From assembly GCA_937880845.1 (NCBI GenBank), contig CALFLL010000014.1, positions 1 to 62,957 on the forward strand: a DNA stretch of 62,957 nucleotides, read 5' to 3'. The position numbers and the translations under genes are program-made. Source of the DNA: an uncultured Drancourtella sp. (GTDB lineage: Bacteria; Bacillota; Clostridia; Lachnospirales; Lachnospiraceae). The notes beneath the pieces were generated by a model. That model made no database searches, was not told the origin of the DNA, and saw only the letters and a list, made by a program, of their open reading frames with translations. How positions within the stretch are numbered: the stretch's first letter is position 1; every line of letters starts with the position of its first letter. Shown in pieces: positions 45,226 through 53,671 of the stretch.

Positions 45226-45807
45226 CTACCGGCTTGTGATGACCTCATCAATTAAACCGTATTCTTTTGCTGCCTCTGCAGACATGAAATTATCTCTGTC
45301 AGTATCTCTTGCGATCGTTTCCAAAGTCTGCCCTGTATTTGCTGCCAGAATCTCATTTAATTTCTGGCGTGTTTTCAGAATATGTTCTGCTGCAATCTGA
45401 ATTTCTGACGCCTGTCCCTGTGCTCCGCCTGACGGCTGGTGAATCATAATTTCCGCGTTCGGTAATGCAAGACGTTTTCCTTTTGTTCCTCCTGAAAGAA
45501 GGAATGATCCCATACTTGCAGCCATTCCAATACAAATTGTAGACACATCACACTTAATGTACTGCATTGTATCATAAATAGCAAGTCCTGCTGTAACAGA
45601 ACCACCCGGACTGTTGATATATAAATTGATATCTTTCCCCGGATCCTCCGCTTCCAAAAACAGAAGCTGTGCTACGATCACACTGGCTGAAGCGTCGTTT
45701 ACTTCTCCATCAAGAAAAATAATCCTGTCTTTTAAAAGTCTTGAGTAAATATCATAAGACCGTTCTCCGCGGCTTGTCTGCTCAATGACATAAGGTACTA
45801 AACTCAT
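45226..45807 (-). CDS. clpP: ATP-dependent Clp protease proteolytic subunit
   Basis: This is the barrel-forming peptidase partner of ClpX. The 193 residues contain the catalytic Ser in GMAASMGSFLL near 98, the His in IMIHQPSGG near 122, and the Asp in DTDRDNFM near 172. The N-terminal loop SLVPYVIEQTSRGERSYDIYSRLL is typical. AAGGAGG eight bases before the ATG supports the start. It lies 27 bases after tig and is part of the same operon. Confidence 0.97.
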   Translation of the reverse strand: MSLVPYVIEQTSRGERSYDIYSRLLKDRIIFLDGEVNDASASVIVAQLLFLEAEDPGKDINLYINSPGGSVTAGLAIYDTMQYIKCDVSTICIGMAASMGSFLLSGGTKGKRLALPNAEIMIHQPSGGAQGQASEIQIAAEHILKTRQKLNEILAANTGQTLETIARDTDRDNFMSAEAAKEYGLIDEVITSR

Positions 45808-45834
45808 GCAATATGCCTCCTTAAAAATCGTCTA

Positions 45835-47121
45835 TTATTCTTCTACTGCATTTTCTGTAAGGAATGTAACAGCTTCCTGAACAGCCATATCCTGCTTCAT
45901 CTGTTCTTTTTCTTTTTCTCCCATAAATTCTTTCAGTTTGTCAACTTCCATCTTATAGGCATCGGCCATTTTTTGTAATTCTTCATCCAGTTTTTCATCT
46001 GAGATTTCAATGTTTTCAGCTTTTACGATTGCTTCAAGAACAAGTCTTGTCTGAATTCTCTTTAATGCCTGCGGTTTTAATTCTTCTGTCATTTTTTCTG
46101 CAGTCATACCTGTGAACTGGAAGTACTGTTCTACAGAAAGTCCCTGCTGCTGTAATCTCTGTGCAAAATCATTTGCCATCTGTCTTACTTCTGTATCGAT
46201 CATTGCTTCCGGAATATCCATTGTTGCATTTGCAACTGCCTGTTCAACAGCTTTATCTTCCTGTTTTCTCTTTCCGTCTGCGATCTTCTGTTCTTTAATC
46301 TTTGCTTTGATGTCTGCTTTGTATGCATCCAATGTGTCAAATTCAGAAACTTCGGATGCAAATTCATCATCTAATTCCGGAAGTTCTTTTACTTTGATTT
46401 CATGAACGGTGCATTTAAATACAGCTTCTTTTCCTGCAAGTTCTTTTGCATGATATTCTTCCGGGAATTTCACCTGAACTTCTTTTTCTTCTTCCAGGTT
46501 TGCTCCGATCAGCTGTTCTTCAAATCCAGGAATGAATGCTCCTGATCCGATTGTCAACGGGTAGTTTTCTCCCTTTCCGCCTTCGAATGCGACACCATCA
46601 ACAAATCCTTCGAAGTCAAGTACAACTTCGTCTTTATCCTGTACCGGACGATCTGTTACAGATACCGTTCTTGCATTTTTTTCCTGCTCTTCTGCTAATT
46701 TTGCATCGATTTCTTTCTGTGTAACACGATTGGAAATCTTGTCAACTTTTAATCCTTTGTATTCGCCTAATGTCACTTCCGGTTTCAGAGCAACTTCAGC
46801 TGTGAAAATAAATGGTTTTCCTTTTTCGATCTGTACCACATCAATCTTTGGCTGAGATACGATCTCAAGTTCTGTTTCATCATATACTTTTCCATATGCT
46901 TCCGGAATCAGCTTGTTTGCTGCATCATCATAAAATACTTCCGGTCCATACATTTTTTCAATCATCTGACGAGGCACTTTCCCTTTACGGAATCCCGGGA
47001 TGCTGATATTTTTTTTCTGTTTGTTATATGCTCCCTGGAGTGCTTTTTCCAGTTCTTCGGCAGAAACTTCAATTGTGAGTTTCGCCATATTGTGTTCCAG
47101 TTTCTCTACTTGTAAACTCAT
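45835..47121 (-). CDS. tig: trigger factor
   Basis: This ribosome-bound chaperone and prolyl isomerase acts on nascent chains at the exit tunnel. The 428 residues have the N-terminal ribosome-binding signature FRKGKVPRQMIEKMYG near 44-59. The FKBP-type PPIase domain, VQDKDEVVLDFEGFVDG, lies near 160, and the C-terminal helical chaperone arms follow. AGGAGG precedes the ATG. It heads the seven-gene tig-clpP-clpX-lon-ysxC-AI-2E-NUDIX unit. Confidence 0.96.
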   Translation of the reverse strand: MSLQVEKLEHNMAKLTIEVSAEELEKALQGAYNKQKKNISIPGFRKGKVPRQMIEKMYGPEVFYDDAANKLIPEAYGKVYDETELEIVSQPKIDVVQIEKGKPFIFTAEVALKPEVTLGEYKGLKVDKISNRVTQKEIDAKLAEEQEKNARTVSVTDRPVQDKDEVVLDFEGFVDGVAFEGGKGENYPLTIGSGAFIPGFEEQLIGANLEEEKEVQVKFPEEYHAKELAGKEAVFKCTVHEIKVKELPELDDEFASEVSEFDTLDAYKADIKAKIKEQKIADGKRKQEDKAVEQAVANATMDIPEAMIDTEVRQMANDFAQRLQQQGLSVEQYFQFTGMTAEKMTEELKPQALKRIQTRLVLEAIVKAENIEISDEKLDEELQKMADAYKMEVDKLKEFMGEKEKEQMKQDMAVQEAVTFLTENAVEE

Positions 47122-47249
47122 CTACATTTCCTCCTAAATATTATCGTATATGCGAAAAGTCGGCAGACTTATCTACATTACACTGATTTCATGAGTATAA
47201 CATATTCTCATTCAGATTTCCAGTATTACCTTTATATTTGACGTATATT

Positions 47250-47918
47250 TTACTCCTGTATCTCATCCATCCTGAAAAACGCCGTTATCAGATGATCAAA
47301 ATCTTCTTTCTTGATGGAATATACCTGTTTTTTATTCCCCGTCACTTTCAGCAGCACGGTTTCTTTCTCCGAATATTTCATATTCATGTATGAGTTTTCC
47401 AGAAGTTCATAGGACCAGTTCAGATAATCCGTTTCCATCTGCTCTTCGATTTCTTCCTGTGTACCTGTATATCCGCCGTTTTTTGCAGATTCTTCGATTT
47501 CTGACGACATTTTTTTCAGCTCATCAATATAGGTAATAAAGATATCAACAGGCTGTATCTCTACGGCTACTTCATATTCCCTGTCACCTGTCTTTTCCGA
47601 TTTTTTGACATCATATTTCATAACCGCAAAGATTTCTTCCACAAGTTTCTGATACTCGTAAAACAGGTAATCACTGATTTCCTCATATCCTCCTGTCAGA
47701 TATGTGTATACAAAATCCTTGATTTCTTTCTCATAATCTTGTTTCAACTCATACTCTGATACTTTCATGATCTTCGATGCTTCTTTAAATTCCCCCTGGA
47801 ATTTCTGATCCAGCACCGCCTGAACATAGCTTTTGGCATCGAAATCATTTCCGCATCCCGATAAACAAAACGATATCACAAGCATAACACACAGAATCGT
47901 TCTTATTTTTCTCTTCAT
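47250..47918 (-). CDS. lipoprotein, function unknown
   Basis: The 222-residue secreted lipoprotein has signal sequence KRKIRTILCVMLVISFC and lipobox LSGC, with the lipidated cysteine at about 21. The mature part is acidic, mostly helical and Lys/Glu-rich (EISDYLFYEYQKLVEEIFAVM), with no domain I recognise. It resembles the many DUF-type clostridial lipoproteins. GGAGG precedes the ATG. It starts 12 bases after the DJ-1 family gene, so the two are probably co-transcribed. Confidence 0.82.
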   Translation of the reverse strand: MKRKIRTILCVMLVISFCLSGCGNDFDAKSYVQAVLDQKFQGEFKEASKIMKVSEYELKQDYEKEIKDFVYTYLTGGYEEISDYLFYEYQKLVEEIFAVMKYDVKKSEKTGDREYEVAVEIQPVDIFITYIDELKKMSSEIEESAKNGGYTGTQEEIEEQMETDYLNWSYELLENSYMNMKYSEKETVLLKVTGNKKQVYSIKKEDFDHLITAFFRMDEIQE

Positions 47919-47930
47919 CCTACCTCCCGA

Positions 47931-48488
47931 TTACTTTTTATAAACAATCGCTTCCCCGATCTTATCGGCTTCTTCCTTTCCCACAAGCAGTTCTACAAGT
48001 TTTAAGGAAAAATCGATTGCCGTTCCCAGACCACAGCCTGTTACGATATTTTCGTCACACTCAACCGGACAGCCTGTAAATATGGCTCCACAATCTTCCA
48101 ACAGTTCTTTGCGGCATGGGTGTGAAACAGCTTTTTTCCCTTTTAAAAATCCCATCTTTGCAAACACTTCGGGAGCCGCACAGATTGCCGCCATATATTT
48201 TCTCTCTTCGTAAAATTTTCGAAGAATGGTTTTCAGTCCTTCATGCTCTCTGAGATAATCCGTTCCAGGAAGCCCTCCCGGCAGCACAAGAAGATCCTGA
48301 GCGCCATAGTCCACCTCGTCAAACATCTTGTCTGTTTTCATTTCTATATCGTGAGATGTTTTTACCCATCCTCTTCCCATGATGGATACCGTTGTCACAT
48401 GGATGCCTCCTCTTCTCAAAAGATCAACAACCATAAGTCCTTCTACTTCTTCTGTACCATCTGCGAAAAACACACATGCTTTTTTCAA
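47931..48488 (-). CDS. DJ-1/PfpI family protein
   Basis: The 185-residue cytoplasmic class I glutamine amidotransferase-like protein has FADGTEEVEG near 8-17, holding the conserved glutamate. The nucleophile cysteine is in MAAICAAPEV near 101, in the elbow typical of DJ-1/YajL. ILPGGLPGTDYLREH-like sequence is also present. The start is a TTG codon with AGGAGG 8 bases upstream; no ATG fits better. DJ-1 proteins are linked to protein and metabolite deglycation or thiol repair, but activity here is not shown. It heads an operon with the lipoprotein gene. Confidence 0.9.
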   Translation of the reverse strand: MKKACVFFADGTEEVEGLMVVDLLRRGGIHVTTVSIMGRGWVKTSHDIEMKTDKMFDEVDYGAQDLLVLPGGLPGTDYLREHEGLKTILRKFYEERKYMAAICAAPEVFAKMGFLKGKKAVSHPCRKELLEDCGAIFTGCPVECDENIVTGCGLGTAIDFSLKLVELLVGKEEADKIGEAIVYKK

Positions 48489-48624
48489 TCTTACCGCCTC
48501 CTCTTAAACTGCTTTGATTCTAACAGAACAGCCTTTAAAAATCAATATATTTACTTGTTTTGTCTTTCTCGTACATTTATACTGTAACTATGGGGTAACA
48601 CTAACTATAGAAAGGAGACCGTTC

Positions 48625-49074
48625 ATGGAAATCGAACGAAAATATCTGATAAGGCATTGCCCGGAAAATCTGGAAACTTATCCGTTTCACGAATTGGAGC
48701 AAGGATACCTTTGTACGGATCCTGTCGTAAGAATCCGCCGGTGTAATGATGAATATATTCTCACTTATAAATCAAAGGGTCTGATGGCACGGGAAGAATA
48801 TAATCTTCCCTTAACAAAAGAATCTTACGAACACCTGAAGAAAAAAATTGACGGACGTCTTATCTCCAAGCGCAGATATCTTCTGCCTTTGTCTGGTTCA
48901 CTGACCATTGAACTTGATCTGTTTAAGGGAGAACTTGCACCACTTATTCTGGCCGAAGTGGAATTTTCCTCCGTTTCGGAAGCAGAATCTTTCATTCCTC
49001 CGTCATGGTTCGGAGAAGATGTTACTTTTTCTTCCAAATATCATAACAGTACATTAAGTATGTCCGGCTTATAA
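48625..49074 (+). CDS. CYTH domain protein
   Basis: The 149-residue triphosphate-tunnel protein starts MEIERKYLI, giving the EXEXK metal- and triphosphate-binding motif at residues 2-6. Strands with Arg/Lys/Glu pairs (VRIRRCNDEYILTYKSKG, ISKRRYLLPL, LDLFKGEL) fit the beta tunnel. Bacterial members hydrolyse tripolyphosphate or thiamine triphosphate; the substrate here is unknown. AAAGGAG eight bases before the ATG fixes the start; the reading frame is open further upstream but without a site. It is a short, single-domain form. Confidence 0.9.
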   Translation: MEIERKYLIRHCPENLETYPFHELEQGYLCTDPVVRIRRCNDEYILTYKSKGLMAREEYNLPLTKESYEHLKKKIDGRLISKRRYLLPLSGSLTIELDLFKGELAPLILAEVEFSSVSEAESFIPPSWFGEDVTFSSKYHNSTLSMSGL

Positions 49075-49178
49075 AAATAAACGTTTTGTTGCTTTTCTTT
49101 TTATCGTTCTATTATGTTGCATATTTACCAATTCTACATAGAAATTGATATACTATTTCTAAAAATTGGAGGTATGCT

Positions 49179-49559
49179 ATGGCAAATATACAGCTGGCAA
49201 AAAATCTTAAGATTCTTCGGGAAAAATACAATTTAAAACAGCGTGAAATCAGCGACGCATTAAACATTTCCAGGCAGGCATACTCCAATTACGAGCGTGC
49301 CATAAGAGAACCTGATCTGACAACTTTAGTCCTGTTTTCTAATTTTTATAAAATCTCTCTGGATGAACTTGTCACGGGAAATCTAAGCTGTGGACATATT
49401 ATGGAATCTTTTCCGGTTTACCATTATCATCATAGTCTTAGTTCTGATTTTCAGAAAACACTTTATCTTACAGATGAAGAGTTGGATTTGATCATGCAAT
49501 ATCGAAGCCGCCCGGAAAATGACCAGAAACTGATCCGCGGGTTTCTTGACACAAAATAA
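49179..49559 (+). CDS. XRE family transcriptional regulator
   Basis: The 126-residue DNA-binding protein has an N-terminal helix-turn-helix (about 7-62), LAKNLKILREKYNLKQREIS and ISRQAYSNYERAIREPDL, typical of XRE/Cro proteins. The remaining 60 residues have no recognised domain; HYHHS near 85 is a small His-rich patch. GGAGG lies 7 bases before the ATG, and a plausible TATACT -10 box lies near 49150. It is followed by a strong bidirectional terminator. The target is unknown. Confidence 0.9.
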   Translation: MANIQLAKNLKILREKYNLKQREISDALNISRQAYSNYERAIREPDLTTLVLFSNFYKISLDELVTGNLSCGHIMESFPVYHYHHSLSSDFQKTLYLTDEELDLIMQYRSRPENDQKLIRGFLDTK

Positions 49560-49560
49560 A

Positions 49561-49602
49561 AGCCTTTCTGTCATTGAGGATAGCAGAAAGGCTTTTACTT
49601 TA
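49561..49602. terminator. bidirectional terminator
   Basis: AAAAGCCTTTCTG pairs with CAGAAAGGCTTTT across a 12-base loop, with T-runs on both strands. It separates the XRE gene from the convergent lysC gene. Confidence 0.9.
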
Positions 49603-49604
49603 TT

Positions 49605-50816
49605 TTAAACGTTTAGTTTGAATCCATCATGAATTGCATTTACTGCTTTATCCGTATCTTTTCTGTCAATCAATACGGTAATACGGATCTCTGAAGTAGA
49701 GATCATATTAATATTGATATTGGCATTAAAAAGTGATTCAAACAATTTTGCGGCAACCCCCGGATTACTCAACATACCGGCTCCTACAATAGATACTTTC
49801 GCCACATTCGTGTTGTATGTGATTTCCTGAATCGTCAATATTTCTTTGTTTTCTCCCAAAATTTTTAATGCTTCATCCAGATCATCCTCTGAAACCGTAA
49901 AGGAAATATCTTTCTTTCCTTCTCTTCCCACAGATTGAAGGATAATATCAACATTCACATTGTATTTGGCCAATGTGTTAAAAATCTTGAATGCGATTCC
50001 CGGTGTATCGCTTACTCCGATCATTGAAATTCTTGCTGTATTTTTATCTGCAGCCACGCCGGTAATTAACATTTCTTCCATTCTCTTTACTCCCTCCTTG
50101 ACAACGGTTCCTTCTTCTGATGTAAGGCTGGAACGTACGACCAGTTCCACTCCGTATTTTTTTGCCATTTCCACAGATCGGTTGTGAAGCACTTTTGCTC
50201 CTGCTGTCGCAAGCTCCAGCATTTCATCATACATGATCTCATCAATCTTGCGTGCATTTTGCACAACCCTTGGATCTGCTGTATAAACTCCATCCACATC
50301 GGTATAAATTTCGCATTTATCTGCGTGTAGTGCAGCCGCAAGGGCTACCGCCGTTGTATCCGAACCACCTCGCCCCAGTGTCGCATAATCTTCGTATTTA
50401 TTAACTGCCTGAAATCCTGTTACAATGACAATTTTTCTTTCTGCCAATTCATGCCTGATTCTTTCCGAATCAATTCTTTTAAATCTCGCATTTCCGTAAA
50501 TAGCTGTGGAATGCATACGCACCTGAAATGCGTTAAGAGAAATTGCCGGTACATCATAGGCACTCATAGCCATGGCCATTAACGCCACGGACACCTGTTC
50601 CCCTGTGGTCAGGAGCATATCCAGTTCTCTTTTTGACGCATTGGGATTGATATCTCTTGCCATTTCAAGAAGATTATCTGTTGTGTCCCCCATTGCTGAA
50701 AGTACCACAATTACATCGTTTCCTTGTTTGTAATCTTCAATACAACGTCTTGCCACATTAAAAATTCTTTCCTTGTTTGCGACAGAACTTCCACCGAATT
50801 TTTTTACTATCAGCAT
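49605..50816 (-). CDS. lysC: aspartate kinase
   Basis: It phosphorylates aspartate at the entry to lysine, threonine and methionine synthesis. The 403-residue monofunctional form has the substrate loop VKKFGGSSVANKERI at 4-18 and TGFQAVNKYEDYATLGRGGSD near 145-165. Two ACT domains (about 265-400) are the feedback-regulation site. GGAGG precedes the ATG. It follows hom by 53 bases as the last gene of secA-prfB-ACT-hom-lysC. No lysine riboswitch precedes it here, which suggests feedback control rather than L-box control at this copy. Confidence 0.95.
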   Translation of the reverse strand: MLIVKKFGGSSVANKERIFNVARRCIEDYKQGNDVIVVLSAMGDTTDNLLEMARDINPNASKRELDMLLTTGEQVSVALMAMAMSAYDVPAISLNAFQVRMHSTAIYGNARFKRIDSERIRHELAERKIVIVTGFQAVNKYEDYATLGRGGSDTTAVALAAALHADKCEIYTDVDGVYTADPRVVQNARKIDEIMYDEMLELATAGAKVLHNRSVEMAKKYGVELVVRSSLTSEEGTVVKEGVKRMEEMLITGVAADKNTARISMIGVSDTPGIAFKIFNTLAKYNVNVDIILQSVGREGKKDISFTVSEDDLDEALKILGENKEILTIQEITYNTNVAKVSIVGAGMLSNPGVAAKLFESLFNANININMISTSEIRITVLIDRKDTDKAVNAIHDGFKLNV

Positions 50817-50869
50817 AACTTCCTCCCGGTCTTCAAATAAATGTTCACTCTACTGTATCCGTATTTATC

Positions 50870-52087
50870 TTATTCAGCCATTCGGAGCATGTGAATCATG
50901 TCACGAAAGCCTGCAGATATCTTCTCAAATTCTCCCTCTGTCATACCCGGTGTGATAAATCCAAACTCATCTGTCAGACTTTCCGTCTGAACAAACCGTA
51001 CCTCACCGAATGCATGATGGATTTCTTCTTTTTTGTCTTCTATTTTTCCTTTCACCCGTACAAAAAAGATTCTTTTTGCATCCAATCTGTCTTTTAATTC
51101 CAGTTTTTCACCTGACCAATATCCAAAGAGATTACGGTTACGGTGCTTTGCCGCATCGACAATATCCGCCGAAACAGCACTGGCTGTCGGCATTTTTCCG
51201 GCACCGCTTCCATAAAACATGGCGTCTCCCAAGGCATTTCCATGTATAAAAATCGCATTAAAAACTCCGTTTACACTTGCTAAAGGATGTTTCTGCGGAA
51301 GTAAAAACGGTGCGACAATCGCATCTATTTTCTTTCCGTCACGTTTCATAGATGCCAAAAGCTTAATGACATATTTCATTTCTTTTGCATACTCCATATC
51401 TTCCGAAGTAATCTTTGTAATCCCTTCCGTATAGATATCTTCAAAATCCACCGGATGCCCTGATACGACAGAAGAAAGAATGGCAATCTTACGACATGCA
51501 TCATCCCCTTCTACGTCGGCTTTCGGATTTCTTTCCGCAAAACCGTTATCCTGGGCCTCTTTTAAAACTTCATTGTAGTCTGCTCCTTCACAGAACATCT
51601 TAGTCAGCATATAGTTTGTCGTTCCATTCAAGATTCCTGTAATTTCTTCGATTTCATCTGCCGTCAGAGAAGTATTTAAAGGCCGTATAATCGGGATTCC
51701 TCCTCCCACACTTGCCTCAAAGAAAAAGTTTCTATTCTTTTTCTTTGCAATTTCAAGCAATTCCGTACCGTGTGCCGCAACAAGTGCTTTATTGGATGTT
51801 ACAACATTCTTTCCCGCTTCCAGGCTTCTCTTTACAAATGTATAGGCAGGTTCGATCCCTCCCAGTACTTCCACAACAATATCAACGGTTTCATCACGAA
51901 TAATACTTTCAAAATCATGGACAAGGATATTCTGTACCGGATCTTCCGGAAACTCCTTCATATCTAATACATATTTCAAATTTACCGTATCTCCAACCGA
52001 TTGGTTAATCTTATTTTGATTTAACCGAAACACTTCAACTACCCCGGATCCAACCGTACCATATCCAAGTACCGCAACATTTATCAT
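50870..52087 (-). CDS. hom: homoserine dehydrogenase
   Basis: It reduces aspartate semialdehyde to homoserine, leading to threonine and methionine. The 405 residues show a Rossmann site, VAVLGYGTVGSGV (4-16), the catalytic region VASNKALVA-like VTSNKALVAAHG near 97-108, and GGGIPIIRPL. A C-terminal ACT domain (about 325-402, FFVRVKGKIEDKKEEI) is present. GGGAGGG precedes the ATG. It lies three bases after the ACT/HTH protein and upstream of lysC, so threonine and methionine supply is one unit. Confidence 0.96.
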   Translation of the reverse strand: MINVAVLGYGTVGSGVVEVFRLNQNKINQSVGDTVNLKYVLDMKEFPEDPVQNILVHDFESIIRDETVDIVVEVLGGIEPAYTFVKRSLEAGKNVVTSNKALVAAHGTELLEIAKKKNRNFFFEASVGGGIPIIRPLNTSLTADEIEEITGILNGTTNYMLTKMFCEGADYNEVLKEAQDNGFAERNPKADVEGDDACRKIAILSSVVSGHPVDFEDIYTEGITKITSEDMEYAKEMKYVIKLLASMKRDGKKIDAIVAPFLLPQKHPLASVNGVFNAIFIHGNALGDAMFYGSGAGKMPTASAVSADIVDAAKHRNRNLFGYWSGEKLELKDRLDAKRIFFVRVKGKIEDKKEEIHHAFGEVRFVQTESLTDEFGFITPGMTEGEFEKISAGFRDMIHMLRMAE

Positions 52088-52090
52088 ACG

Positions 52091-52531
52091 CTATTCCCTC
52101 CCTACAATTTTCAGATAATGTACCCCCGCATGTTCCTCTATTTTGTCTACCATTTCCGATAAATTTCCCGTTGCAGAGAGAATCTCCACACTCATCGTCA
52201 GCGTAGCCACTCCGTTTAACGGAATGCTCTGATGGATTGTCAGAATATTCGCTTTATATTCCGCTACCTCGCTTAATATTTCCGAAAGCAATCCCGGGAT
52301 ATCTTCCATTTGAAGGACAAGTGTAATCGTCTGTCCTTTTTCACTTTCATGAAACGGAAAAATATCATCTTTATATTTATAAAAGGAACTTCTGCTGATA
52401 CCTGCCATTTCTGCCGCTTCACTGATAGTCAGATCAGTGCGTGTTGCCAACAGATGTTTTACTTCAACAACCTTTAGAAGAACCTCCGGAACTGCTCTTT
52501 TGTTCAATACATAATATTTTACTTTATCCAT
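52091..52531 (-). CDS. thrR: ACT domain HTH protein, ThrR/PheB (UPF0735) family
   Basis: The 146-residue protein has a short N-terminal helix-turn-helix-like segment (TISEAAEMAGISRSSFYKYKD, in pieces; about 34-55) and a C-terminal ACT domain (about 68-140). It matches the family of B. subtilis ThrR (formerly PheB), a repressor of threonine synthesis described for hom control. Its position directly before hom fits that role. Translation is probably coupled, since the start overlaps the prfB end by 8 bases. DNA binding here is inferred. Confidence 0.85.
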   Translation of the reverse strand: MDKVKYYVLNKRAVPEVLLKVVEVKHLLATRTDLTISEAAEMAGISRSSFYKYKDDIFPFHESEKGQTITLVLQMEDIPGLLSEILSEVAEYKANILTIHQSIPLNGVATLTMSVEILSATGNLSEMVDKIEEHAGVHYLKIVGRE

Positions 52532-53634
52532 TTAAGCTCTCCCGCTTCAGGTACGCATTGATGAAGCGTTCAATTTCACCATCCATCACTGCTCCTACAT
52601 TACTTGTTTCCTCATTTGTTCTGTGATCTTTCACAAGACTGTACGGATGCATTACATAAGAACGGATCTGATTTCCGAATCCGATATCCTTCACTTCTCC
52701 TCGGATTCCGGACATCTTTTCCAACTGTTCCTGTTCTTTTAACAGATACAGCTTCGCTTTTAACATCTGCATGGCCTTGTCTTTATTATGATGTTGCGAT
52801 CTTTCATTTTGACACTGTACCACAATTCCTGTCGGAAGATGTGTAATACGTACGGCAGAAGAAGTTTTATTGACATGCTGTCCACCTGCCCCTCCTGCTC
52901 TGTATGTATCAATTTTTAAATCTTCTTCATTTATTTCAATATCAATATCTGTGTCAATATCCGGAATTACATCGCAGGATGCAAAAGACGTTTGTCTTTT
53001 CCCTGCTGAATTAAATGGCGATATCCGCACAAGTCGGTGTACACCTTTTTCCGATTTTAAATATCCGTATGCATTTTCACCATGGATTTCAAAAGTGACG
53101 TTTTTGATCCCTGTAATGTCACCGTCCAAATAATCCAGGACTTCCAGAGAAAATCCATGTCTTTCAATAAACCTGGAATACATCCTATATAACATCTGTG
53201 TCCAGTCACACGCCTCTGTTCCACCTGCTCCGGCATGAAGTGTCATAATAGCATCACATCTGTCATATTCTCCTGACAAAAGCGTGGCAATCCGCATCTC
53301 TTCTATTTTTTCATGCAGTTTCTTCAAATCATGCCTGATTTCCGGAATCAGACTTTCATCCTGTTCTTCTTCTGCCATTTCCAAAAGAAGTTGAATCTCT
53401 TCGTACCGGGTTGTCAGTTCCTTCGCTTCTTGCAGAGTATCTTTCAGGCTTTTTAATTCCTTCATGATCTTCTGAGAATTTTCAGGATCTTCCCAGAAAT
53501 CGGGATCTTCCATCTTTCTTTCCAATTCTTCTGTTCTTTGAGCCTTTCCCGGCAGGTCAAAGTGAATCCCTTACTTCCCTGAGAGGCTCCTCGAACAACA
53601 GCAGTTCCTGCTGAAGCTGTTCGATTTCTACCAT
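52524..53634 (-). CDS. prfB: peptide chain release factor 2 with programmed +1 frameshift
   Basis: It releases finished proteins at UGA and UAA codons. The first 25 codons start at ATG 53634. They end at an in-frame TGA (53557-53559) in the sequence CTT TGA C. Skipping one base continues the reading frame as DLPGKAQRTEELERKME to 52524, giving 369 residues in all. AGGG lies a few bases before CTT as an internal Shine-Dalgarno-like signal. The GGQ motif is present as GGAGGQHVNK, and the stop-codon-reading SPF motif is present as ISPFNS. RF2 levels should autoregulate through the slip. Start-site choice: the region GGGAAC before ATG is a weak site. Confidence 0.93.
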
Positions 53635-53671
53635 GTTCCCACCTCTTTCATTTTATATCTTTTCCACAAAA

